Source: Cohnella hashimotonis
GTDB lineage: Bacteria; Bacillota; Bacilli; Paenibacillales; Paenibacillaceae
NCBI RefSeq assembly: GCF_030014955.1
Contig: NZ_JAGRPV010000001.1
Location: forward strand, 6,696,001 to 6,760,000
Direction of reading: 5' to 3'
DNA length: 64,000 nucleotides
Below are positions 18,226 to 27,800 of the stretch, in pieces; position 1 is the first letter of the stretch; every line of letters begins with the position of its first letter. The notes under the pieces are model-generated. The model saw only the letters and a program-made list of their open reading frames with translations, was not told the origin of the DNA and searched no databases. Made by a program: the position numbers and the translations under genes.

Positions 18226-18741
18226 TTGAAAAAAGCTTATTTGGCATTCCTCGGTCTTATCGTATGCTTGACCTGTCTGATTCCTTTGGGTACCGCGTCC
18301 GCGGCCTCGGCCGCCCAGATCAAGCTGAACGCAAAGTACAGCGGCTACGAAAATTTCATCGTCATCGACAAATCGCTCAATAAACTGGCTTACTTTAAGG
18401 AAGGCAAGCTCGTCAAAACATTCCCCGTAGCGACCGGTGCCAAACCTTCGTACACGCCCGAGGGCCTTTTCGTCATTCAGGAGAAAATTAAAAATCGCCC
18501 TTATTACAAAGAGAAGATCAAAGGCGGTGATCCCAAAAATCCATTGGGCGATCGCTGGCTCGGCCTCAAAGTAACGCTCAAAAACGGAAATGTATCCTAC
18601 GCATACGGCATCCATGGCACGAACAATGAAAAGTCCATCGGCAAATATGTATCGTCCGGCTGCATCCGGATGCATAACAAAGACGTCCGTTGGCTGTACG
18701 AGGAGGTTCCGAGCAAAACACCGGTACTCATCCAAAAGTAA
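18226..18741 (+). CDS. Secreted L,D-transpeptidase (YkuD domain)
   Basis: 171 residues from a TTG at 18226, preceded by AAGGAGG at 18210-18216. A signal peptide ends near ASA (residue 26). The YkuD domain fills the rest and holds the catalytic signature HGTNNEKSIGKYVSSGCIRM: H130, C146 and R148. Such enzymes make 3-3 peptidoglycan cross-links or attach groups to the wall, and occur in spore-forming Bacilli. There is no LysM domain, unlike B. subtilis YkuD, so wall targeting must come from elsewhere. Lone gene. Confidence 0.92.
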   Translation: MKKAYLAFLGLIVCLTCLIPLGTASAASAAQIKLNAKYSGYENFIVIDKSLNKLAYFKEGKLVKTFPVATGAKPSYTPEGLFVIQEKIKNRPYYKEKIKGGDPKNPLGDRWLGLKVTLKNGNVSYAYGIHGTNNEKSIGKYVSSGCIRMHNKDVRWLYEEVPSKTPVLIQK

Positions 18742-18784
18742 TCCGCCGCCCCTCCGGACGAGAATGTACGTTCCCTAAAAGGGA

Positions 18785-18814
18785 TTGACTTCCACCTTTG
18801 TTTCCGTGTATAGT
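18785..18814 (+). promoter_or_regulatory. SigA promoter before the helical secreted protein
   Basis: TTGACT (18785-18790), 18-bp spacer, TATAGT (18809-18814). Expected start near 18821, leaving a leader of about 108 nt before the gene at 18929. Confidence 0.65.
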
Positions 18815-18846
18815 GAACGAACAAAATACTTTTCATCCGACAGGGG

Positions 18847-18893
18847 AAGCACCCGCGAGTCAAGGCCACAGCCTTGCTTGCTGGTGCTTTTTT
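18847..18893 (+). terminator. Leader hairpin with T run: attenuator or terminator of a short RNA
   Basis: AAGCACC (18847-18853) pairs with GGTGCTT (18883-18889), and CAAGGC pairs with GCCTTG inside, giving a long hairpin followed by six T. It lies between the promoter at 18785 and the ATG at 18929, so it either attenuates that gene or ends a transcript of roughly 75 nt. It is not a good match to a riboswitch class I know. Confidence 0.55.
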
Positions 18894-18928
18894 GCTGTCC
18901 AATCCACTTTTTGGGGAGGAATTTCGTT

Positions 18929-19741
18929 ATGCGATGGGGATGTAAATGGGTGTTTGCAGCGGTACTGATGTGGTTTGCGATATCGCCAGGCGTTTCTGAC
19001 GCCGCTTCGTTCACGTTCTCGACGGCGGCCAAGACCGCTTACGACAAGATGAATGCGGCAGCGGAGCCGGAGCTGCGCACCAAGATCGCGTCTCAATACG
19101 ATACGCTGCGATCGCTGGAGGCCAAGGGCGATCAGACGGACGCAGCGACCGCCGCCCTCCACGAACGCAACGAACAGCAGTTGAAGACGGCCAAGCAGCG
19201 GATCAAGGACATCGACGCAGCCGAGATCGCCAAGCTGGATGGACAGGTCAAGACTGCGCAAGCCAAGTACAAGCCGCTCTTCGACGGTTACACGTCGCTC
19301 AACAAACGGATCGAGGCAGCACGCAAATTGAAAAACAAAGAATTGAACGCCGCACTCAAGCTTCAAGCCGATATCATGAAGGTTACGATTCAACTCGCCC
19401 GCGACGATATTCGAGCCAAGAAAGACAAGCTTAAGCTCGCCAAAAGCGCCGCCGCCTTGAAGGCCAAGCGCGCCAAGGAGCCGCTAGCGTCCATCGACGG
19501 ACTCAAAACGCGAATTCAAGCAGAGAAAAAAGCGGCGTCGGCTGCGAAGCAGGCTGGCAAAACGCTCTGGAGCAGCTTTAATGCGTCCGCAAAAAAGAAT
19601 GCGCCCCGAGATGCGTTAAGCGACCTCTCAGGCCTGCTTAAGTTGGCAGGTCAGATCAACGCAGCCAAGCAGAATCAATACGTTTTGGAGCAGAAGATCG
19701 CGGATGCAATCGCACGCGCCTCTTCGTTGGCTGCAGTATAA
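18929..19741 (+). CDS. Secreted Lys/Ala-rich helical protein of unknown function
   Basis: 270 residues from ATG 18929, with GGGGAGGA at 18913-18920. A signal peptide (MRWGCKWVFAAVLMWFAISP, cleavage near SDA-AS) is followed by an almost entirely alpha-helical sequence rich in Lys, Ala, Gln and Leu, such as ERNEQQLKTAKQRIKDIDAA. It is likely an extended coiled-coil or helical bundle outside the membrane. No enzymatic motif is visible and I do not recognise the family. It is a single-gene unit with its own promoter, a leader hairpin and a shared downstream terminator. Confidence 0.75.
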   Translation: MRWGCKWVFAAVLMWFAISPGVSDAASFTFSTAAKTAYDKMNAAAEPELRTKIASQYDTLRSLEAKGDQTDAATAALHERNEQQLKTAKQRIKDIDAAEIAKLDGQVKTAQAKYKPLFDGYTSLNKRIEAARKLKNKELNAALKLQADIMKVTIQLARDDIRAKKDKLKLAKSAAALKAKRAKEPLASIDGLKTRIQAEKKAASAAKQAGKTLWSSFNASAKKNAPRDALSDLSGLLKLAGQINAAKQNQYVLEQKIADAIARASSLAAV

Positions 19742-19795
19742 ACGCCCCAACGATTAGAATAAACAAGGCAGCTGCAATTTTGTCCTTGGACGCAC

Positions 19796-19822
19796 AAAAG
19801 CCCGGCCATTGGCCGGGCTTTG
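19796..19822. terminator. Bidirectional terminator between converging genes
   Basis: AAAAGCCCGGCC/GGCCGGGCTTT forms a perfect stem with an ATT loop. A and T runs on both sides serve the secreted helical gene (plus) and the cold-shock gene (minus). Confidence 0.85.
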
Positions 19823-19857
19823 CTATTTAAGGGCGTTGCCGCCGCTTAAAGTTTTTA

Positions 19858-20061
19858 TTACAGCTTTACAACGTTTTCAGCTTGCGGACCGCGGTTGCCT
19901 TGAACAACGTTGAATTCAACGCGTTGGCCTTCGTCAAGCGTCTTGAAGCCTTCGCCGACGATTGCGGAGAAGTGAACGAATACGTCGTTGCCGCCTTCAA
20001 CTTCGATGAAACCGAAGCCTTTTTCTGCGTTGAACCACTTAACTGTACCTTGTTGAGCCAT
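19858..20061 (-). CDS. csp: Cold-shock protein (CspB/CspD type RNA chaperone)
   Basis: 67 residues covering one complete cold-shock domain. RNP1 is KGFGFIEV and RNP2 is VFVHFSAI; both nucleic-acid binding motifs are intact. GGAGGT precedes the ATG. The protein binds single-stranded RNA, melting structure at low temperature. The gene has a long AU-rich leader with a large hairpin and lies close to the YdjO-type cold-inducible gene on the same strand. Confidence 0.97.
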   Translation of the reverse strand: MAQQGTVKWFNAEKGFGFIEVEGGNDVFVHFSAIVGEGFKTLDEGQRVEFNVVQGNRGPQAENVVKL

Positions 20062-20121
20062 TTGGTATTACCTCCAAAAATGTTTTTTCTACATGACCTT
20101 TATTTTGCGTAGAAAATAAAA

Positions 20122-20181
20122 TTCACATATTGTACAAGGTTATTAATCCTTCTAAAATAATAACCCTCTACAATATGTGAA
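20122..20181 (-). promoter_or_regulatory. Large leader hairpin of the cold-shock gene
   Basis: TTCACATATTGTA (20122-20134) and TACAATATGTGAA (20169-20181) are perfect 13-bp inverted repeats. Inside, GGTTATTA/TAATAACC gives 8 more pairs. On the transcript the stem is followed by UUUUAUUUU. The gene starts 60 nt further on. The shape fits an attenuator or thermosensor; csp leaders are known to be regulatory, but this particular structure is my reading. The remaining DNA up to 20400 shows only a weak possible promoter (TTGCGT-N17-TAAGAT on the minus strand). Confidence 0.7.
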
Positions 20182-20402
20182 CTCAGGTCAAGATTTAGAT
20201 TAAACTCATCTTATCATATCTTGTCCAGGAACGCAAATGCAGAAATGGTCTGTGCAAGGCAGAACAAGAAAACGCTCTTCCTTGCCGGCTACACTCCCCA
20301 CGGCAGGGTAAAGCGTCGCTCAAATATAGGTTAACCAAAGACGAGAGGTTCTAAACAGGGTCTGAAAACTTTTTTTTTTAAGCGGGGGGTTTGCGATCCC
20401 TC

Positions 20403-20439
20403 AAGCAAAGATGCCGCCCTCCAGGGGAGAAGCGGCATC
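20403..20439 (-). terminator. Terminator of the ydjO-like gene
   Basis: Stem GATGCCGC/GCGGCATC (20410-20417 and 20432-20439) followed on the minus strand by TTTGCTT. Confidence 0.65.
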
Positions 20440-20477
20440 GGGCATGAATCACAAGCGCCGAATATCGATAACCGGCG

Positions 20478-20693
20478 TTAGCTGCGGCTCGACATCGACA
20501 GACTCGTATTCACGAGAGCTGGAAGCATGCGCTCGGTCTTTTCCATCGGAGATCCGCAGAGCGTGCAAGCCGGTTCGTCAGAAAACGCAAAATTTTCGCG
20601 AATCCATCCGTTGCAGCTGTCGCTCGCGCAGGACCATACGGAAGTCGGTTCAAGAGGTACCTCTTCAACCGGTTTTTTGCGGGAGTTGTACAT
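20478..20693 (-). CDS. ydjO: Cold-inducible YdjO-type zinc-ribbon protein
   Basis: 71 residues from ATG 20693, chosen for the GGAGAGGAG site just upstream. Four cysteines, in WSCASDSCNGW and ACTLCGSPM, form a small zinc ribbon, matching the YdjO family of cold-inducible proteins in Bacilli. Function in the family is unknown. It lies upstream of the cold-shock gene on the same strand, each with its own leader and terminator, which suggests shared temperature control. Confidence 0.85.
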   Translation of the reverse strand: MYNSRKKPVEEVPLEPTSVWSCASDSCNGWIRENFAFSDEPACTLCGSPMEKTERMLPALVNTSLSMSSRS

Positions 20694-20765
20694 GGAGCGC
20701 TCCTCTCCAAGGCTAAGCCTTGTTCCTTGTATTGGGCGTAACACAAGCAGCCTCGAACCGTCAAA

Positions 20766-20827
20766 ACTAAAAAATCATATACGCGACAAGGCCTCTTACT
20801 GCCATGAAACCTTGACGATATATGATT
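20766..20827 (-). terminator. AU-rich hairpin with T run upstream of ydjO
   Basis: AATCATATA (20773-20781) pairs with TATATGATT (20819-20827), and CAAGG pairs with CCTTG inside; GATTTTTTAG follows on the minus strand. It may terminate the upstream gene (stop at 20926) or act as a leader attenuator for ydjO, 80 nt downstream. Its layout copies the csp leader hairpin. Confidence 0.6.
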
Positions 20828-20925
20828 CTCCACGTACATGCATTATATCCATCATAGCCCAAAAAAGAACGAATGGCAAATCCAAAAAGGACCGCAAACG
20901 GCATTCGCTTCCTTGAAAGCGCTTC

Positions 20926-21393
20926 TCAATTCTTGGCAAAGCCCTCTTCCTTTAAATAGTCAACTGCTTCCTCATAGGAGTCGAAAGCGCCGTCCAAGTT
21001 GAGCCCGGCGTAGACGTACCACATCGCATCTTCTTCGTCGTACTTTAATTCCAGCGTCTGCCGCTTTTCGTTCCGCCAGATCTCTTCAAGCGCCGGCTCG
21101 GACTCCCCGCCCGCATCGCCTCTGAGCGAATCGATTGAAGCCGTGATAATCGTCCGCAGTTGCTCCTCCGAGAACTCCGCGATATTCGTAAAGCCTTTGT
21201 CGTCCGTCTCGTATCCTTCAAGCCTTCCCGCATAAACGAAGCCGTTGCCGCTGCGATGAAGGTGATAAAGGACGTTTTTCTTATCGTAGGCGCTGTCCTC
21301 GAATTGATAATTTACGCGCCCGAGCGATACTTCTTTGCGTGTCAGCTCATTGAATCCGTCAGCGATAGCCAGTTTTTTCTCGAAGCTAAGCAT
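20926..21393 (-). CDS. Hypothetical soluble protein
   Basis: 155 residues from ATG 21393, preceded by AAGGAG at nine-base spacing; a start seven codons earlier has no site. The product is acidic, mixed alpha/beta, with a C-terminal stretch (DAMWYVYAGLNLDGAFDSYEEAVDYLKEEG) that looks like a small repeated fold ending in a helix. No catalytic motif, signal or membrane segment. I do not recognise the family. Monocistronic by position. Confidence 0.7.
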   Translation of the reverse strand: MLSFEKKLAIADGFNELTRKEVSLGRVNYQFEDSAYDKKNVLYHLHRSGNGFVYAGRLEGYETDDKGFTNIAEFSEEQLRTIITASIDSLRGDAGGESEPALEEIWRNEKRQTLELKYDEEDAMWYVYAGLNLDGAFDSYEEAVDYLKEEGFAKN

Positions 21394-21465
21394 GCTTGCA
21401 CGCTCCTTGTCCATGATCCATATTATAGTCGCGATCGTACGCTCGCGTTTAAATCGGCAACCGCA

Positions 21466-21702
21466 TCAGGTCCAGCCCCAGAAAAATCCGTCGCGGTCCC
21501 ACGCGACACGCCCGCCGTGGAGTTTGCGGAACGCCTTGACCACCTCGCGGTCGAGCGCGGTATGGCCGCGTTCGTTCACGAAAACGAATCGCTCGCCGAA
21601 CTGCTCGCGGATATAAGCGACCGCTTCCTCCTGCTTCAACATTCCCCGGTGGCGTATCTCGCCCACCATCCACGCCGCGACATCCTGCGCCGTTTTTTCC
21701 AT
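21466..21702 (-). CDS. DUF6953-type small protein
   Basis: 78 residues from ATG 21702, which follows AAGGAGG. The sequence pattern (MEKTAQDVAAWMVGEI at the start, FVFVNERGHTALDREV in the middle, VAWDRDGFFW at the end) matches a small family I recall as DUF6953, common in Bacillaceae and Paenibacillaceae. Winged-helix-like secondary structure is likely. Function unknown. Confidence 0.7.
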   Translation of the reverse strand: MEKTAQDVAAWMVGEIRHRGMLKQEEAVAYIREQFGERFVFVNERGHTALDREVVKAFRKLHGGRVAWDRDGFFWGWT

Positions 21703-21809
21703 CCCGAAGCCTCCTTGAAATACCGGCAACTCTCCTACGCATAGCCGCTTCTTATTGTACCAAATTGACGGGAAATGCAGGCAAAATAATCGAACGGCGT
21801 ACACAAACA

Positions 21810-21847
21810 GAGGGACGATTCCGGCTGTTCGCCGGATCCGCCCCTCT
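21810..21847 (-). terminator. Terminator-like hairpin after the giant SLH protein
   Basis: On the minus strand GAGGG...CCGGC-GAACA-GCCGG...CCCTC forms a stable interrupted stem followed by TGTTTGTG, 12 bp past the stop at 21859. Confidence 0.55.
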
Positions 21848-21858
21848 CGGTATGATCT

Positions 21859-24800
21859 TTATTGCCGGATCAAACCCGCCTGCACGAGCATGCGCCGAAG
21901 CATTGTTGCCGCCTCCGCGCGGGTCACCTCTGCCGCCGGGTCAAGCCGGCCGCCCGCCCCTTGGATCAGACCCGCCTCAACGGCGCCCGCGACATCCGAA
22001 CGCGCCCAGCCATGAATAGCGGCGCCATCCGCAAATGCTTGCAGGATGCGCTCCGAATCCGCCGTCGCGCCGACTTTAGTGCCGGCGAGCTTCGCCGCGC
22101 GCATGACAACCGCGAACGCTTCCTCGCGGGTAATCGTGTCGTCCGGCCGGAATCGGCCGTCGCTGCCGCCGAGCAGCAGGCCGTATGCCGCCGCTTGTTC
22201 GACTGCACCGCCGTACCAGGCTCCTGCCTTCAGATCCGTAAATGCGGACGCAGCTCCCGATTTTTGCGGCAGGCCCAGCGCGCGGATGAGGATTGATGCG
22301 AATTCCGCGCGACTGACAGCCGCATTCGGGCGGAATTCCCCACCGACGTAGCCATTCACGATCAGCCGGACCGTCATGTCGGCGATCGCCTCCCGAGCCC
22401 AATGCCCGCTCAGATCCGTAAAATCATGCGTCTTCGATCTGACGAGCGCGTATGCGCTATTCGTCAGACTGCGGACGACTGCGTAATATCTGCCGTCGCG
22501 GGACACGATCTCCGTGGGGACCGGCCGAAGCGTGCCGTCCGGTTCTACCGCGACTGCGGTTACGCCTGCCGGATCGGATCCAGCCGGGAGCGGAAGCTCT
22601 CTTTTCACAAAAGACTTAAAGCTATCGATGATCGTCGTCCGGCCCAGTTCATCCACCGACAGTTCAAACATCACCGGAGAGCCGAAGACGGTATAGCCTG
22701 CATCCGATGCCGCCTTTGATAGCTGCAGAGCTGTCTTCTCTCCCCCTTGACCAATGGTCAAACTGAACGTAGCGCCGTCAGTTGGCTCGATTGGAAGGTC
22801 CGCTATCGGAAGCATGTAGAGGCCCTGGGCAGTCACGAGCTCGAGCGCCGCCCACTTCGCCTTCATGGCGTTCAGTGCCGCTGCGTCAAAACGAACGATC
22901 AAGCTCGACGCATCGTCCGGCGCCGTGATCGCGACCGTGGTGCCCTCCGAGGCAGACGATAAGGCGGCAGTCAGCGCCAACGTGAGCAGTTGTACGTCAA
23001 GATCATGCCCATTTATTGTCGCCTTCCCGATCAGAGACTGGGCCTCTCCTCCAATCGTCAGCTTGAAGGGAGGAACCGCAGGCTCGTTTGCACCGTTCGG
23101 ATCAGGTGGAGGCGTCGACGTTTCCGGATCCGTCGGGGTTTCAGGTTCAGATGCCTTTTCTCTTTGAATATGCAGCGTGTACGTCAATATTTTGCCGTCC
23201 TCCGCGACGACCGCGATCTGCATGGATGCCGCAGAGACGCCTAGCGCGACGGATTTGGACTCGGCGTTCAGCAAGACCGGGCCGCCGATCTTTGCGCCTT
23301 CCGCGTCGTAAACGCTGGCCGTGACGGATTGACGCTCGTTCGCTGCTGCCGACGTTACATTGAGTGAAGCGATGTCAGCAGGCAGGGTAATCGTGTATTC
23401 AGTCGTTTGCGAAACGAAGACAGTGCTCCACGTACCTTTAGATAGCGTTAGCGACGTTAATTTGGGAGCCGCTACAGGATCCGGATCGGGGTCGGGGTTT
23501 CCTCCCGGTTCGATCTCCCATTTCGCGTAAAGACGAATGTCGTCCAGACCTATCGTTAGCTTGTCGCCGGCTTTGTAGATGGCGCCGCTCCCGTCGGTCG
23601 CAAGCGTCCAGCCGGCGAAGGTGTAGCCGCTTTTCGCCAGGCTGCCTGTGTTGCCTTGTACCGTTACTTCGGCGCCTGCTTCATATGCGGCAGCATCCGT
23701 CGGCACGGTGCCGCCGTCCGCATCGCTGGCGTCGTACGTCACATGGTACGTCGGGTTCGCCGTCCACTTGGCGTGCAGCGTCACATTCACCGCGCCGATT
23801 GTCAGCTTGTCGCCGGCTTTGTACACCGTGCCGGTGCCGTCGGCCGCAAGCGTCCAGCCGGCGAAGGTGTAGCCGCTTTTCGCCAGGCTGCCTGTGTTGC
23901 CTTGTACCGTTACTTCGGCGCCTGCTTCGTATGCGGCAGCATCCGTCGGCACGGTGCCGTTATCCGCATCGCTGGCGTCGTATGTCACTTGGTACGTCGG
24001 GTTCGCCGTCCACTTGGCGTGCAACGTCACATCCGCCGCGCCAATTGTTAGTTTGTCGCCGGCTTTGTAGATGGCGCCGCTCCCGTCGGTCGCAAGCGTC
24101 CAGCCGGCGAAGGTGTAGCCGCTTTTCGCCAGGCTGCCTGTGTTGCCTTGCACCGTTACTTCGGCACCTGCTTCGTATGCGGCAGCATCCGTCGGCACGC
24201 TGCCGCTGTCCGCATCGCTGGCGTCGTATGTCACTTGGTACGTCAGGTTGGCCGTCCACTTGGCGTGCAGCGTTACATTCCCCGCGCCCATCGTCAGCTT
24301 GTCGCCGGCTTTGTACGCCGTGCCGCTCCCGTCGGCCGCAAGCGTCCAGCCGGCGAAGGTGTAGCCGCTTTTCGCCAGGCTGCCTGTATTGCCTTGCACC
24401 GTTATCTCGGCACCTGCTTCGTATGCGGCAGCATCCGTCGGCACGGTGCCGCTGTCCGCATCGCCGGCGTCGTACGTCACATGGTACGTCGGGTTCGCCG
24501 TCCACTTGGCGTGCAGCGTCACATCCGCCGCGCCGATAGTCAGCTTGTCGCCGGCTTTGTAGATGGCGCCGCTCCCGTCGGCAGCGAGCGTCCAGCCGGC
24601 GAAGGTGTAGCCGCTTTTCGCCAGGCTGCCTGTGTTGCCTTGCACCGTTACTTCGGCGCCTGCTTCATACGCGGCAGCATCCGTCGGCACGGTGCCGCTG
24701 TCCGCATCGCTGGCGTCGTACGTCACATGGTACGTCGGGTTCGCCGTCCACTTGGCGTGCAGTGTTACATTCCCCGCGCCCATCGTCAGCTTGTCGTCGG

Positions 24801-27800
24801 CTTTGTAGATGGCGCCGGTGCCGTCTGCAGAGAGCGTCCAGCCGGCGAAGGTGTAGCCGCTTTTTGCCAAGCTGCCTGTGTTGCCTTGTACCGTTACTTC
24901 GGCACCTGCTTCGTATGCGGCAGCATCCGTCGGCACGGTGCCGTTGTCCGCATCGCTGGCGTCGTACGTCACATGGTACGTCGGGTTCACCGTCCACTTG
25001 GCGTGCAGCGTTATCTCCGCCGCGCCCATCGTCAGCTTGTCGCTGGCTTTGTAGACCGTGCCGCTTCCGTCGGCAGAGAGCGTCCAGCCGGCGAAGGTGT
25101 AGCCGCTTTTCGCCAGGCTGCCTGTGTTGCCTTGCACTGTTACTTCGGCGCCTGCTTCGTAGGTACCGGCATCCACCGGCACGCTCCCGCTGTCGGCATC
25201 GCCGGCATCGTACGTCACTTGGTACGTCGGGTTCGCCGTCCACTTGGCGTGCAGCGTTATCTCCGCCGCGCCCATCGTCAGCTTGTCGCCGGCTTTGTAG
25301 ACCGTGCCGCTTCCGTCGGCAGAGAGCGTCCAGCCGGCGAACGCGTAGCCGCTTTTGGCCAGATTGCCTGTGTTGCCTTGTACCGTTACCTCGGCACCTG
25401 CTTCGTATGCGGCAGCATCCGTCGGCACGGTGCCGCTGTCCGCATCGCCGGCTTCGTAAGTCACATGGTACGTCGGGTTGGCTGTCCACTTGGCGTGCAG
25501 CGTTACATTCCCCGCGCCCATCGTCAGCTTGTCGTCGGCTTTGTAGATGGCGCCGGTGCCGTCTGCAGAGAGCGTCCAGCCGGCGAAGGTGTAGCCGCTT
25601 TTTGCCAAGCTGCCTGTGTTGCCTTGTACCGTTACTTCGGCACCTGCTTCGTATGCGGCAGCATCCGTCGGCACGGTGCCGTTGTCCGCATCGCTGGCGT
25701 CGTACGTCACATGGTACGTCGGGTTCACCGTCCACTTGGCGTGCAGCGTTATCTCCGCCGCGCCCATCGTCAGCTTGTCGCCGGCTTTGTAGACCGTGCC
25801 GCTTCCGTCGGCAGAGAGCGTCCAGCCGGCGAAGGTGTGGCCGGTTTTGGCCAGATTGCCTGTGTTGCCTTGTACCGATACTTCTGCGCCTGCTTCGTAT
25901 GCGGCAGCATCCGTCGGCGCAGTGCCGCCGTCCGTATCGCCGGCGTCGTACGTCACATGGTACGTCGGGTTCGCCGTCCACTTGGCGTGCAACGTTACAT
26001 TCCCCGCGCCCATCGTCAGCTTGTCGCCGGCTTTGTACGCCGTGCCGCTCCCGTCGGCCGCAAGCGTCCAGCCGGCGAAGGTGTAGCCGCTTTTCGCCAG
26101 GCTGCCTGTGTTGCCTTGTACCGTTACTTCGGCGCCTGCTTCGAAGGTACCGGCATCCACAGGCACGCTCCCGCTGTCGGCATTACCAGCTTCATACGTC
26201 ACGCCATAGGTCGGATTCAACGTCCACTGCGCATACAGCGTCACGTCGGCTGCCGCCATCGGCAACGTTGCGCCCGCCGCGTACGGCTTGCCGCTGCCGT
26301 CCGCCTCGGTATTCCAGCCGGCGAAGGTGTAGCCGCTTTTAACGAAGCCGCCGATATTGCTCATGACGATCGCTGCCGCCCCAGCCTCATATTCCTCGCT
26401 GTCGCTCGGCCCGGTGCCGTCCGTTTCCCCATTGCCGTCATACAGAACCCTGTACGTCGGATTCTTCGACCACTGCGCGTAGAGCACCAGATCTTCCTGC
26501 CCGATCGTCGCCTGGTCGCCTTCCGCATAAGGCGTCCCTGTGCCGTCGGCTGCCGTATTCCAGCCCGCAAACGTGTATCCGGTCCGGATGAGCGCTCTGG
26601 GATTCCCCAAAACTTCAGCCTGTTCCTCTTCATAATAATAGTAATCGTCGATCGGCACCTTGCCGCCCGTATTGCCGTTCCCGCGATAGATGACGCTGTA
26701 AGTCGGGATCGCCACCGTAACGACCTGCTGCATCGTATAAGCGGTTTTATTGCCGGCCTTGTCCTTCACGATGACGTTAAAATAATAGGGCATGCCGTCC
26801 AACAGGCCCGTCAATGGCAAGCTGTCGGCATTGGCCGTATACGCATTGACTGCGATGCCTTTGGACTCGATGTCCGCGACGGTCTGCAGGTTGTTCTTGA
26901 ACGACCGATAAACGCGATATTGCAGGTCCGCCTGTCCAGACATGTTATCGGTCGCCTTGGTCCAGGCGAGCGTAGCGCTATTCGTCGTGACGTCAGAAGC
27001 CGAGATGGTGCCGGACGTAAGCGCCGGCGCCGTATCGTCCAGCCATACGAGGCTCTGCGCCGGTACGCTCGAATCCTTGACCGTACCGTTGCCGAGCTGA
27101 CCGTAATCGTTGAAGCCCCAGCCCCAGAACGAGCCGTCGCTGCGCAGCGCGCCCGAGTGGAAAGCCCCCGCGGCGATCTGCGCGACGTCCGTAAGGCCGG
27201 TCACCTGTACAGGCGCCTTGCGCGTCGTGGTCGAGCCGTCGCCGACTTGGCCCAGATTGTTATAACCCCAGGCCCACAGCGTGCCGTCCGCCTTCAGGGC
27301 AAGGCTATGCCAGCCGCCCGCGGACACCGCGACGACGTCGCTTATCCCCTGCACCTGGACCGGCACGATTCGCTTGGTCGTCGTGCCGTCGCCCACCGCG
27401 CCCCAAGAATTCTCCCCCCAAGCCCACACGGTGCCGTTTTCTTTTAGCGCAAGATTGTGATAGTTGCCGGCCGAGATCGCGATCACGTGATCCAGCCCGG
27501 TCACCTGCACCGGCGTAGCCTGCGCGGCAGATTCGGTGCCGTTGCCCATCTCTCCTGCCGTGTTGAGTCCCCAAGCCCATACCGTTCCGTCGGCCTTCAG
27601 GGCGATGCTATGGTAGCCGCCGGCGGATACCGCGATCATATTCGTTAGACCAGGGACTTCGGCAGGCACGGAACGGCTTGTCGTCGTACCGTCTCCGAGC
27701 TCCCCGCTGTCGTTTTTCCCCCAGGACCACACCGTCCCGTCCACCTTCAGGGCCAACGTATGATAGCCGATGCCGCCCGACAGCGACGCGACGCCGTCGA

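Noticed and set aside
18841..18900. A c-di-GMP riboswitch in the leader of the helical secreted protein
   Set aside because: Some local similarity (GCCACAG), but the conserved AAACC and GACGCAAAGCC blocks are missing and a simple hairpin explains the sequence.
23503..26700. Possible CRISPR or satellite from the regularly spaced repeats
   Set aside because: Units are 246 bp, in frame and encode InlB-type domains; no short repeat/unique spacer pattern.
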